Below, in pieces: positions 25,322-37,000 of a stretch of DNA of 64,000 nt (its first letter is position 1; every line of letters starts with the position of its first letter). Location of the stretch: positions 32,267,851-32,331,850 of the forward strand of contig NC_079877.1 of the NCBI RefSeq assembly GCF_029227915.1, in the 5' to 3' direction. This DNA is from Hydractinia symbiolongicarpus. Taxonomy: Eukaryota > Cnidaria > Hydrozoa > Anthoathecata > Hydractiniidae. The translations under genes were made by a program, and so were the position numbers. The notes beneath the pieces are model-generated. The model saw only the letters and a list, made by a program, of their open reading frames with translations. It was not told the DNA's origin and did not search any database.

Positions 25322-25885
25322 TCATCTGTACGCCGTATCTCTTATGTGAATGGTAACTGTTGTCTTCATACCACCCCATAACACCTTACCATCCTGACCT
25401 GTGACTCTCATGGTAAGTGATTGAAGTAAACCTTTCTTTAGTTTCTTATATTGCGGATTTTTCGGTTCAATATATGTAAAATCACCACCATACTCGGATA
25501 TATGATATGTCATCAGGTTGTTGCTATATTCACCATCTTTAAGATTTAACGAGTTATCCAATTCATTAAGATTAAAATGTAGTTCCGTTACACCCCCTAG
25601 ATTGAATATTTTACTCAACTTAGAGTTTCTAGCTAGTTGTGTTGATTTTACATCACCTCTCACGATTGAATTCAACTCCCTCCCTGTGTACTGCCGACCC
25701 TGTTGTAACCTAACCGTGGTAACTCCGTCAGCCAAGGGTATATCTATTGGAGCTGTAGCTACATATGTGACATTATCCGAAAACGTCTCCACGATCGCAA
25801 CCTCCTTTGTACCATGTGAGTTGTCTATCGGTTGATACAAATAGATTTTCTTCTCGCTATTTACGTCCTTTATTGTGATATACAT
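25322..25885 (-). CDS. Candidate minor capsid protein (copy 2 of 11943-12506)
   Basis: 187 aa, identical to copy 1, with the same 38-bp divergent promoter region (25886-25923). Confidence 0.68.
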   Translation of the reverse strand: MYITIKDVNSEKKIYLYQPIDNSHGTKEVAIVETFSDNVTYVATAPIDIPLADGVTTVRLQQGRQYTGRELNSIVRGDVKSTQLARNSKLSKIFNLGGVTELHFNLNELDNSLNLKDGEYSNNLMTYHISEYGGDFTYIEPKNPQYKKLKKGLLQSLTMRVTGQDGKVLWGGMKTTVTIHIRDTAYR

Positions 25886-25923
25886 TATTATATTAGAGAT
25901 TGTGAATATATTTAAATCAAAGA

Positions 25924-27108
25924 ATGGATGACATTTTCAGATATAACCCGAATGCGGCATATAAGCCAAATGGAGGGCGGGATCTTCAAATATTGGGCGC
26001 TAGGGATCTGTACAAACAGGCCATTATTGTGTCCGAAAGTGGCTCTTTCCCCGCTTCCTTTCCTAATATTTTTACCAATTATGAACTTAGTCATAACGCG
26101 CAACGTATGAGAATTTGGAATGAGCAACCTTTTAGATTATGGCAAACCCAGCTAAATTTCGCCACTTGGTGCGCTTCAAGTGCCTGTGGGGTAAGTTCGG
26201 AACACCTGAAGGATGGTAGATCTATGGTCAGGTCAATATATCGTTTTCATGTGTATTATCACATTAGGCGAATCATTAAGCGCCTACAGACACCTCTACC
26301 CTTTGAGAATAGCTTCAATCGATACGACAATCCCTATTCAAATGAGGAATTTCTAAAAATCTGTGGCGAGTATGATGTTGATTCCAACCCCATGAAATAC
26401 AGAGGTCAGTACTTTTTCAGTTCATATCAAAAAAGACGTAAAGACTATCCAACTCCCGGGTTGAGTTATTTCACTAACGACTCCATGACGCGGTGGATTG
26501 TGGAAAAATCCGATGGATTTACAAAAACGGGCCTTGTGAAGATCTCTAGCAGTGTTAGAGCCTATGCCTATCTAGTTCTTAGTTCTCAGGCCTCGGCACG
26601 CTCCTCCATCCTTGGTAATGATTCAAGTGCTCTGACCGCCCAAAGAGTTTTTATGAATAACCTTGAGGACATTGTTAACCGTAGGGTTGATATTCAGGAG
26701 GACATTAAACGTTATCAGGATACGTTAAACTACGCTTCAAGTAAGGTTGATTATTCGGTTGGACAAGGTATTTATATGTTACCTAGTGACATGAATCTCA
26801 GAATTAAGACCGGTGTGGTGGGTTACAACAACAAGATTTTGATATCGGGTGAAGATCTTACCATTGGTATTAATCGAAAGGTCAATGTTACCGAAAAAAC
26901 AGCTGAATCACATAAAAAGAAGCCGGTAACACCCGATCATCCTGATATCCATCCCGATAAACACATCACCGTACACCACGTGGATACTACAGATAAACAC
27001 ATTACTGCACCTTACCACAAAGATACTCCTCCTACACACGAAGATGAGAAGATCGCTCTTGTGATTGTTATGACAACGGGTTATTTCATATGGTATTTGT
27101 TTAGATAA
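25924..27108 (+). CDS. 394-aa tail-anchored Polinton protein (copy 2 of 12545-13729)
   Basis: Full-length. It differs at two residues from copy 1 (Cys30 to Tyr and Leu76 to Gln), both in the N-terminal third; the FATWCASSACG segment and the C-terminal membrane helix are unchanged. Confidence 0.78.
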   Translation: MDDIFRYNPNAAYKPNGGRDLQILGARDLYKQAIIVSESGSFPASFPNIFTNYELSHNAQRMRIWNEQPFRLWQTQLNFATWCASSACGVSSEHLKDGRSMVRSIYRFHVYYHIRRIIKRLQTPLPFENSFNRYDNPYSNEEFLKICGEYDVDSNPMKYRGQYFFSSYQKRRKDYPTPGLSYFTNDSMTRWIVEKSDGFTKTGLVKISSSVRAYAYLVLSSQASARSSILGNDSSALTAQRVFMNNLEDIVNRRVDIQEDIKRYQDTLNYASSKVDYSVGQGIYMLPSDMNLRIKTGVVGYNNKILISGEDLTIGINRKVNVTEKTAESHKKKPVTPDHPDIHPDKHITVHHVDTTDKHITAPYHKDTPPTHEDEKIALVIVMTTGYFIWYLFR

Positions 27109-27126
27109 AGAATGACGTCAATTAAA

Positions 27127-27284
27127 TGTCAATCAAGCCAGAATAACAATAGAGAAACAATGCATTCCTTACATACCAAATATCCTTAGCAACGGCTACT
27201 TTCGTTTTGACTTTTTTCTTATGTAAACAACTTTCTGGTATGTAAAATATGTAAAATCCTATTGTTATAAGCGTTTGATTGACA
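27127..27284. repeat. Inverted repeat after the 394-aa gene (copy 2)
   Basis: Same three pairing blocks as at 13748-13905, unchanged. Confidence 0.68.
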
Positions 27285-27362
27285 GATGGTAGATAACAAA
27301 AACTGCTTTCCGATAGAATCTATAAAGTGGTATAAAGAGATGTAATCGTGAATATAAACACA

Positions 27363-27698
27363 ATGGCTTTTCCAACAGTTGAAGAATTTGAACAAAACAT
27401 AGAACAAGTTACTCCGATCATAAAGTGGAGAGAGCTGCCTAAAAACGATATTTACCTTGTTAAATATGTGAAAGAGATGGAAATATCAAGACCTGGTGCT
27501 CTTTCTGAAAAATCTATGTATGCGGAGGTTCAAGATAGAATGGGAAATAAATATAAGACATGGTTGCCCGCAAGACTTTGTGATGAATTAAAGGATTATA
27601 GTTTCAAGGGTGATGCCTTTGTCAGATCAAATGGTCTCAAACAATCTCAAAATTATCATCAAAATCGATTCTTCAGTTATGACATTATGTGGCGCTAA
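27363..27698 (+). CDS. Small soluble protein, 111 aa (copy 2 of 13984-14319)
   Basis: Protein identical to copy 1, same ACAATGG start context. Confidence 0.58.
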   Translation: MAFPTVEEFEQNIEQVTPIIKWRELPKNDIYLVKYVKEMEISRPGALSEKSMYAEVQDRMGNKYKTWLPARLCDELKDYSFKGDAFVRSNGLKQSQNYHQNRFFSYDIMWR

Positions 27699-27717
27699 AC
27701 CTTGCAATGTTGCAATC

Positions 27718-27742
27718 ATCTTTACTTGTTTCTGGTAAAGAT
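27718..27742 (+). terminator. Hairpin 3' of the 111-aa gene (copy 2)
   Basis: Identical 25-bp word to 5289-5313 and 14339-14363. Confidence 0.63.
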
Positions 27743-28013
27743 AGACACACACATAACACTGTAATTGGGGGACACGACAGATGAGGGTGGGGAGGGACCC
27801 ATGGGACGGGGAGGGGCCCAGGGGGACACGGCCGGGTAGGGGGTTTTGGACAGATATTATAGAGCATGCCCGCTTATTTGGCGTAAAGTGGTAAAGTGCA
27901 CATGGATTTTATCGACTCTTCTATCGTTGATTTAACGGAGATGATCTATAATTTGACGTGGAATGGTAAAGTGCTAACGGGGTCTGTCCTATAATTGGGG
28001 TTTTCCTATCTCT
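27743..28013. other. Right subterminal region (copy 2)
   Basis: G-tract cluster and the paired subterminal words are present; one base differs in the first word (TTTGGCGTAAAG instead of TTTGACGTAAAG). Confidence 0.48.
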
Positions 28014-31000
28014 CGGGTTTTCGTTTGCCGGCGATTAAACTTCTTTTATTCAGCGTCTCATCAAAAATGAAAATATTTTTGAAAACTACAAGTCTCATGC
28101 GTTTTACTGGTAAAAAAATAATTTAAAAAATCGTTCGGGAAATGAGTTTAGTCCCTGGGTACTTTCTTTGTATACTTCTGACTATACGGGCCGAGTCAGG
28201 GAGTTACGGGAAATCGCAGGTTTTCGTTTGCCGCCGATTAAACTTCTTTTATTCAGCGTCTCATCAAAAATGAACACATTTTTGTAAACTACAAGTCTCA
28301 TGCGTTTTAGTGCTGAAAAAATAATTTAAAAGATCGTTCGGGAAATGAGTTTAATCCCTGGGTACTTTCTTTGTATACTTTTGACCATACGGGTCGTGTC
28401 AGTGATTTAGGGGAAATTGCGAGTTTTCGTTTGCCGGCGATTAAACTTGCTTTATTCAGCGTCTCATCAAAAATGTAAACATTTTTAAAAAATACAAGTC
28501 TCATGCCTTTTAGTGATGAAAAACTAATATAAAAAATCGTTCGGGAAATTAGTTTACTCCCTGGGTACTTTCTTTGTATACTTTTGACCATACGGTTCGT
28601 GTCCGGGATTTAGGGGAAATCGCGGGTTTTCGTTTGCCGGCGATTAAACTTCTTTTATTCAGCGTCTCATCAAAAATGAAAATATTTTTAAAAACTACAA
28701 GTCTCATGCGTTTTACTGGTGCAAAAATCATTTAAAAAATCGTTCGGGAAATGAGTATACTCCCTGGGTACTTTCTTTGTATACTTCTGACTATACGGGC
28801 CGAGTCAGGGATTTACCGGAAATCGCGGGTTTTCGTTTGCCGGCGATTAAACTTCTTTTATTCAGCGTCTCATCAAAAATGAAAATATTTTTGAAAACTG
28901 CATGTCTCATGCGTTTTACTGGTAAAAAAATAATTTAAAAAATCGTTCGGGAAATGAGTTTACTCCCATGGGTACTTTCTTTGTATACTTCTGACTATAC
29001 GGGCCGAGTCAGGGATTTACGGGAAATCGCAGGCTTTTCGTTTGCCGCCGATTAAACTTCTTTTATCCAGCGTCTCATCAAAAATGAACACAGTTTTGTA
29101 AACTACAAGTCTCATGCGTTTTAGTGGTGAAGTACTAATTTAAAAAATCGTTCGAGAAATGAGTTTACTCCCTATGTACTTTCTTTGTATACTTTTGACC
29201 ATACGGGTCGTGTCCGGGATTTAGGGGAAATCGCGGGTTTTCGTTTGCCGGCGATTAAACTTCTTTTATTCAGCGTCTTATCAAAAATGAAAACATTTTT
29301 AAAAACTAAAAGTCTTATGCGTTTTACTGGTGAAAAAATAATTTAAAAAATCATTCGGGAAATGAGTTTACTTCCTGGGTACTTTCTTTGTATACTTCTG
29401 ACTATACGGGCCGAGTCAGGGATTTACGGGAAATCGCGGGTTTTCGTTGGCCGCCGATTAAACGTCTTTTATTCAGCGTCTTATCAAAAATGAAAACATT
29501 TTTGTAAACTACAAGTCTCATGCGTTTTAGTGCTGAAAAAATAATTTAAAAAATCGTTCGGGAAATGAGTTTACTCCCTGGGAACTTTCTTTGTATACTT
29601 TTGACTATACGGGTCGAGTCCGGGATTTACGGGAAATCACAGGTTTTCGTTTGCCGACGATTAAACTTCTTTTATTCAGCGTCTCATCAAAAATGAAAAC
29701 ATTTTTAAGAACTACAAGTCTCATGCGTTTTACTGGTGAAAAAATAATTTAAAAAATCGTTCGGGAAGTGAGTTTACTCCCTGGGTACTTTCTTTGTATA
29801 CTTTTGAATATACGGGTCGTGTCAGGGATTTAGGGGAAATCGCGAGTTTTCGTTTGCCGGCGATTAAACTTGCTTTATTCAGCGTCTCATCAAAAATGTA
29901 AACATTTTTAAAAAATACAAGTCTCATGCCTTTTAGTGATGAAAAACTAATATAAAAAATCGTTCGGGAAATTAGTTTACTCCCTGGGTACTTTCTTTGT
30001 ATACTTTTGACCATACGGGTCGTGTCCGGGATTTAGGGGAAATCGCGGGTTTTCGTTTGCCGGCGATTAAACTTCTTTTATTCAGCGTCTCATCAAAAAT
30101 GAAAATATTTTTAAAAACTACAAGTCTCACGCGTTTTAATGGTGCAAAAATCATTTAAAAAATCGTTCGGGAAATGAGTATACTCCCTGGGTACTTTCTT
30201 TGTATACTTCTCACTATACGGGCCGAGTCAGGGATTTACCGGAAATCGCGGGTTTTCGTTTGCCGGCGATTAAACTTCTTTTATTCACCGTCTCATCAAA
30301 AATGAAAATATTTTTGAAAACTGCATGTCTCATGCGTTTTACTGGTAAAAAAATAATTTAAAAAATCGTTCGGGAAATGAGTTTACTCCCTGGGTACTTT
30401 CTTTGTATACTTCTGACTATACGGGCCGAGTCAGGGATTTACGGGAAATCGCAGGTTTTCGTTTGCCGCCGATTAAACTTCTTTTATCCAGCGTCTCATC
30501 AAAAATGAACACAGTTTTGTAAACTACAAGTCTCATGCGTTTTAGTGCTGAAAAAATAATTTAAAAAATCGTTCGGGAAATGAGTTTAATCCCTGGGTAC
30601 TTTCTTTGTATACTTCTGACTATACGGGCTGAGTCAGAGATTTAGGGGAAATCGCAGGTTTTCGTTTGCCGGCGATTAAACTTCTTTTATTCAGCATCTC
30701 ATCAAAAATGAAAACATTTTTGAAAACTACAAGTCTCATGCGTTTTAGTGGTGAAAAAATAATTTAAAAAATCCTTCGGGAAATGAGTTTACTCCCTTGG
30801 TACTTTCTTTGTATACTTTTGACTATACGGGCCGAGTCCGGGATTTACTGGAAATCGCGGGTTTTCGTTTGCCGGTGATTAAACTTCTTTTATTCAGCGT
30901 CTCATCAAAAATGTAAACATTTTTAAAAAATACAAGTCTCATGCGTTTTAGTGATGAAAAACTAATTTAAAAAATCGTTCGGGAAATTAGTTTACTCCCT

Positions 31001-34000
31001 GGGTACTTTCTTTGTATACTTTTGACCATACGGGTCGTGTCCGGGATTTAGGGGAAGCCGCGGGTTTTCGTTGGCCAGCGATTAAACTTCTTTTATTCAG
31101 GTTCTCATCAAAAATGAAAATATTTTTGAAAACTACAAGTCTCATGCGTTTTACTGGTAAAAAAATAATTTAAAAAATCGTTCGGGAAATGAGTTTAATC
31201 CCTGGGTACTTTCTTTGTATACTTTTGACCATACGGGTCGTGTCAGGGATTTAGGGGAAATTGCGAGTTTTCGTTTGCCGGCGATTAAACTTGCTTTATT
31301 CAGCGTCTCATCAAAAATGTAAACATTTTTAAAAAATACAAGTCTCATGCCTTTTAGTGATGAAAAACTAATATAAAAAATCGTTCGGGAAATTAGTTTA
31401 CTCCCTGGGTACTTTCTTTGTATACTTTTGACTATACGGGTCGTGTCCGGGATTTAGGGGAAATCGCGGGTTTTCGTTTGCCGGCGATTAAACTTCTTTT
31501 ATTCAGCGTCTCATCAAAAATGAAAATATTTTTAAAAACTACAAGTCTCATGCGTTTTACTGGTGCAAAAATAATTTAAAAAATCGTTCGGGAAATGAGT
31601 ATACTCCCTGGGTACTTTCTTTGTATACTTCTCACTATACGGGCCGAGTCAGGGATTTACCGGAAATCGCGGGTTTTCGTTTGCCGGCGATTAAACTTCT
31701 TTTATTCACCGTCTCATCAAAAATGAAAATATTTTTGAAAACTGCATGTCTCATGCGTTTTACTGGTAAAAAAATAATTTAAAAAATCGTTCGGGAAATG
31801 AGTTTACTCCCTGGGTACTTTCTTTGTATACTTCTGACTATACGGGCCGAGTCAGGGATTTACGGGAAATCGCAGGTTTTCGTTTGCCGCCGATTAAACT
31901 TCTTTTATCCAGCGTCTCATCAAAAATGAACACAGTTTTGTAAACTACAAGTCTCATGCGTTTTAGTGCTGAAAAAATAATTTAAAAAATCGTTCGGGAA
32001 ATGAGTTTAATCCCTGGGCACTTTCTTTGTATACTTCTGACTATACGGGCTGAGTCAGAGATTTAGGGGAAATCGCAGGTTTTCGTTTGCCGGCGATTAA
32101 ACTTCTTTTATTCAGCATCTCATCAAAAATGAAAACATTTTTGAAAACTACAAGTCTCATGCGTTTTAGTGGTGAAAAAATAATTTAAAAAATCCTTCGG
32201 GAAATGAGTTTACTCCCTTGGTACTTTCTTTGTATACTTTTGACTATACGGGCCGAGTCCGGGATTTACTGGAAATCGCGGGTTTTCGTTTGCCGGTGAT
32301 TAAACTTCTTTTATTCAGCGTCTCATCAAAAATGTAAACATTTTTAAAAAATACAAGTCTCATGCGTTTTAGTGATGAAAAACTAATTTAAAAAATCGTT
32401 CGGGAAATTAGTTTACTCCCTGGGTACTTTCTTTGTATACTTTTGACCATACGGGTCGTGTCCGGGATTTAGGGGAAGCCGCGGGTTTTCGTTTGCCGGC
32501 GATTAAACTTCTTTTATTCAGGTTCTCATCAAAAATGAAAATATTTTTGAAAACTACAAGTCTCATGCGTTTTACTGGTAAAAAAATAATTTAAAAAATC
32601 GTTCGGGAAATGAGTTTAATCCCTGGGTACTTTCTTTGTATACTTTTGACCATACGGGTCGTGTCAGGGATTTAGGGGAAATCGCGAGTTTTCGTTTGCC
32701 GGCGATTAAACTTGCTTTATTCAGCGTCTCATCAAAAATGAAAATATTTTTGAAAACTACATGTCTCATGCGTTTTACTGGTAACAAATAATTTAAAAAA
32801 TCGTTCGGGAAATGAGTTTTCTTCCTGGGTACTTTCTTTGTATACTTTTGACCATACGGGTCGTGTCCTGGATTTAGGGGAAATCGCGGGTTTTCGTTTG
32901 CCGGCGATTAAACTTCTTTTATCCAGCGTCTCATCAAAAATGAAAATATTTTTGAAAACTACATGTCTCATGCGTTTTACTGGTAAAAAAATAATTTAAA
33001 AAATCGTTCGGGAAATGAGTTTACTCCCTGGGTACTTTCTTTGTATACTTCTGACTATAAGGGCCGAGTCAGGGATTTACGGGAAATCGCAGGTTTTCGT
33101 TTGCCGCCGATTAAACTTCTTTTATCCAGCGTCTCATCAAAAATGAACACAGTTTTGTAAACTACAAGTCTCATGCGTTTTAGTGCTGAAAAAATAATTT
33201 AAAAAATCGTTCGGGAAATGAGTTTAATCCCTGGGTACTTTCTTTGTATACTTCTGACTATACGGGCTGAGTCAGAGATTTAGGGGAAATCGCAGGTTTT
33301 CATTTGCCGGCGATTAAACTTCTTTTATTCAGCATCTCATCAAAAATGAAAACATTTTTGAAAACTACAAGTCTCATGCGTTTTAGTGGTGAGAAAATAA
33401 TTTAAAAAATCCTTCGGGAAATGAGTTTACTCCCTTGGTACTTTCTTTGTATACTTTTGACTATACGGGCCGAGTCCGGGATTTACTGGAAATCGCGGGT
33501 TTTCGTTTGCCGGTGATTAAACTTCTTTTATTCAGCGTCTCATCAAAAATGTAAACATTTTTAAAAAATAGAAGTCTCATGCGTTTTAGTGATGAAAAAC
33601 TAATTTAAAAAATCGTTCGGGAAATTAGTTTACTCCCTGGGTACTTTCTTTGTATACTTTTGACCATACGGGTCGTGTCCGGGATTTAGGGGAAGCCGCG
33701 GGTTTTCGTTTGCCAGCGATTAAACTTCTTTTATTCAGCTTCTCATCAAAAATGAAAATATTTTTGAAAAATACAAGTCTCATGCCTTTTAGTGATGAAA
33801 AACTAATTTAAAAAATCGTTCGGGAAATTAGTTTACTCCCTGGGTACTTTCTTTGTATACTTTTGACCATACGGGTCGTGTCCTGGATTTAGGGGAAATC
33901 GCGGGTTTTCGTTTGCCGGCGATTAAACTTCTTTTATCCAGCGTCTCATCAAAAATGAAAATATTTTTGAAAACTACAAGTCTCATGCGTTTTACTCGTG

Positions 34001-37000
34001 AAAAAATAATATAAAAAATCGTTCGGGAAATGAGTATACTCCCTAGGTACTTTCTTTGTATACTTCTGACTATACGGGCCGAGTCAGGGATTTACCGGAA
34101 ATCGCGGGTTTTCGTTTGCCGGCAATTAAACTTCTTTTATTCAGCGTCTCATCAAAAATGAAAATATTTTTGAAAACTACATGTCTCATGCGTTTTACTG
34201 GTAACAAATAATTTAAAAAATCGTTCGGGAAATGAGTTTTCTTCCTGGGTACTTTCTTTGTATACTTTTGACCATACGGGTCGTGTCCGGGATTTAGGGG
34301 AAGCCGCGGGTTTTCGTTTGCCGGCGATTAAACTTCTTTTATTCAGCGTCTCATCAAAAATGAAAATATTTTTGAAAACTACAAGTCTCATGCGTTTTAC
34401 TGGTAAAAAAATAATTTAAAAAATCGTTCGGGAAATGAGTTTAGTCCCTGGGTACTTTCTTTGTATACTTCTGACTATACGGGCCGAGTCAGGGAGTTAC
34501 GGGAAATCGCAGGTTTTCGTTTGCCGCCGATTAAACTTCTTTTATTCAGCGTCTCATCAAAAATGAACACATTTTTGTAAACTACAAGTCTCATGCGTTT
34601 TAGTGCTGAAAAAATAATTTAAAAAATCGTTCGGGAAATGAGTTTAATCCCTGGGTACTTTCTTTGTATACTTTTGACCATACGGGTCGTGTCAGTGATT
34701 TAGGGGAAATTGCGAGTTTTCGTTTGCCGGCGATTAAACTTGCTTTATTCAGCGTCTCATCAAAAATGTAAACATTTTTAAAAAATACAAGTCTCATGCC
34801 TTTTAGTGATGAAAAACTAATATAAAAAATCGTTCGGGAAATTAGTTTACTCCCTGGGTACTTTCTTTGTATACTTTTGACCATACGGGTCGTGTCCGGG
34901 ATTTAGGGGAAATCGCGGGTTTTCGTTTGCCGGCGATTAAACTTCTTTTATTCAGCGTCTCATCAAAAATGAAAATATTTTTTAAAACTACAAGTCTCAT
35001 GCGTTTTACTGGTGAAAAAATCATTTAAAAAATCGTTCTGGAAATGAGTATACTCCCTGGGTACTTTTTTTGTATACTTCTGACTATACGGGCCGAGTCA
35101 GGGATTTACTGGAAATCGCGGGTTTTCGTTTGCCGGCAATTAAACTTCTTTTATTCAGCGTCTCATCAAAAATGAAAATATTTTTGAAAACTGCATGTCT
35201 CATGCGTTTTACTGGTAAAAAAATAATTTAAAAAATCGTTCGGGAAATGAGTTTACTCCCTGGGTACTTTCTTTGTATACTTCTGACTATACGGGCCGAG
35301 TCAGGGATTTACGGGAAATCGCAGGTTTTCGTTTGCCGCCGATTAAACTTCTTTTATTCAGCGTCTCATCAAAAATGAACACATTTTTGTAAACTACAAG
35401 TCTCAAGCGTTTTAGTGCTGAAAAAATAATTTAAAAAATCGTTCGGGAAATGAGTTTACTCCCTGGGTACTTTCTTTGTATACTTCTGACTATACGGGCT
35501 GAGTCAGTGATTTAGGGGAAATCACGGGTTTTCGTTTGCCGGCGATTAAACTTCTTTTATTCAGCGTCTCATCAAAAATGAAAATATTTTTGAAAACTAC
35601 AAGTCTCATGCGTTTTACTGGTAAAAAAATAATTTAAAAAATCGTTCGGGAAATGAGTTTAGTCCCTGGGTACTTTCTTTGTATACTTCTGACTATACGG
35701 GCCGAGTCAGGGAGTTACGGGAAATCGCAGATTTTCGTTTGCCGCCGATTAAACTTCTTTTATTCAGCGTCTCATCAAAAATGAACACATTTTTGTAAAC
35801 TACAAGTCTCATGCGTTTTAGTGCTGAAAAAATAATTTAAAAAATCGTTCGGGAAATGAGTTTAATCCCTGGGTACTTTCTTTGTATACTTTTGACCATA
35901 TGGGTCGTGTCAGTGATTTAAGGGAAATTGCGAGTTTTCGTTTGCCGGCGATTAAACTTGCTTTATTCAGCGTCTCATCAAAAATGTAAACATTTTTAAG
36001 AAATACAAGTCTCATGCCTTTTAGTGATGAAAAACTAATATAAAAAATCGTTCGGGAAATTAGTTTACTCCCTGGGTACTTTCTTTGTATACTTTTGACC
36101 ATACGGGTCGTGTCCGGGATTTAGGGGAAATCGCGGGTTTTCGTTTGCCGGCGATTAAACTTCTTTTATTCAGCGTCTCATCAAAAATGTAAACATTTTT
36201 AAAAAATACAAGTCTCATGCGTTTTAGTGATGAAAAACTAATTTAAAAAATCGTTCGGGAAATTAGTTTACTCCCTGTGTACTTTCTTTGTATACTTTTG
36301 ACCATACGGGTCGTGTCCGGGATTTAGGGAAAGCCGCGGGTTTTCGTTTGCCGGCGATTAAACTTCTTTTATTCAGCGTCTCATCAAAAATGAAAATATT
36401 TTTGAAAACTACAAGTCTCATGCGTTTTACTGGTAAAAAAATAATTTAAAAAATCGTTCGGGAAATGAGTTTACTCCCTGGGTACTTTCTTTGTATACTT
36501 CTGACTATACGGGCCGAGTCAGGGATTTACGGGAAATTGCAGGTTTTCGTTTGCCGCCGATCAAACTTCTTTTATTCAGCGTCTCATCAAAAATGAAAAT
36601 ATTTTTGAAAACTGCGTGTCTCATGCATTTTACTGGTAAAAAAATAATTTAAAAAATCGTTCGGGAAATGAGTTTACTCCCTGGGTACTTTCTTTCTATA
36701 CTTCTGACTATACGGGCCGAGTCAGGGATTTACGGGAAATCGCAGGTTTTCGTTTGCCGCCGATTAAACTTCTTTTATTAAGCGTCTCATCAAAAATGAA
36801 CACAGTTTTGTAAACTACAAGTCTCATGCGTTTTAGTGCTGAAAAAATAATTTAAAAAATCGTTCGGGAAATGAGTTTAATCCCTGGGTACTTTCTTTGT
36901 ATACTTCTGACTATACGGGCTGAGTCAGAGATTTAGGGGAAATCGCAGGTTTTCGTTTGCCAGCGATTAAACTTCTTTTATTCAGCATCTCATCAAAAAT

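Larger units (their letters stand above)
20370..33341. repeat. Copy 2 of the tandem duplication
   Basis: It begins at the equivalent of 6991 and ends at the equivalent of 20369, which I place at 33341 from the shared rare variant TTTTCATTTGCCGG (20326-20339 and 33298-33311) followed by CAGCATCTCATC. The length is 12,972 bp, 407 bp (about two monomers) shorter than copy 1, because satellite monomers were gained and lost. The gene part is almost identical and colinear. Confidence 0.9.

Noticed and set aside
20370-27900. A second independent Polinton insertion
   Set aside because: The copy begins mid-gene without a terminus and stays colinear with 6991 onward including the satellite, so it is a tandem duplication of the same locus.
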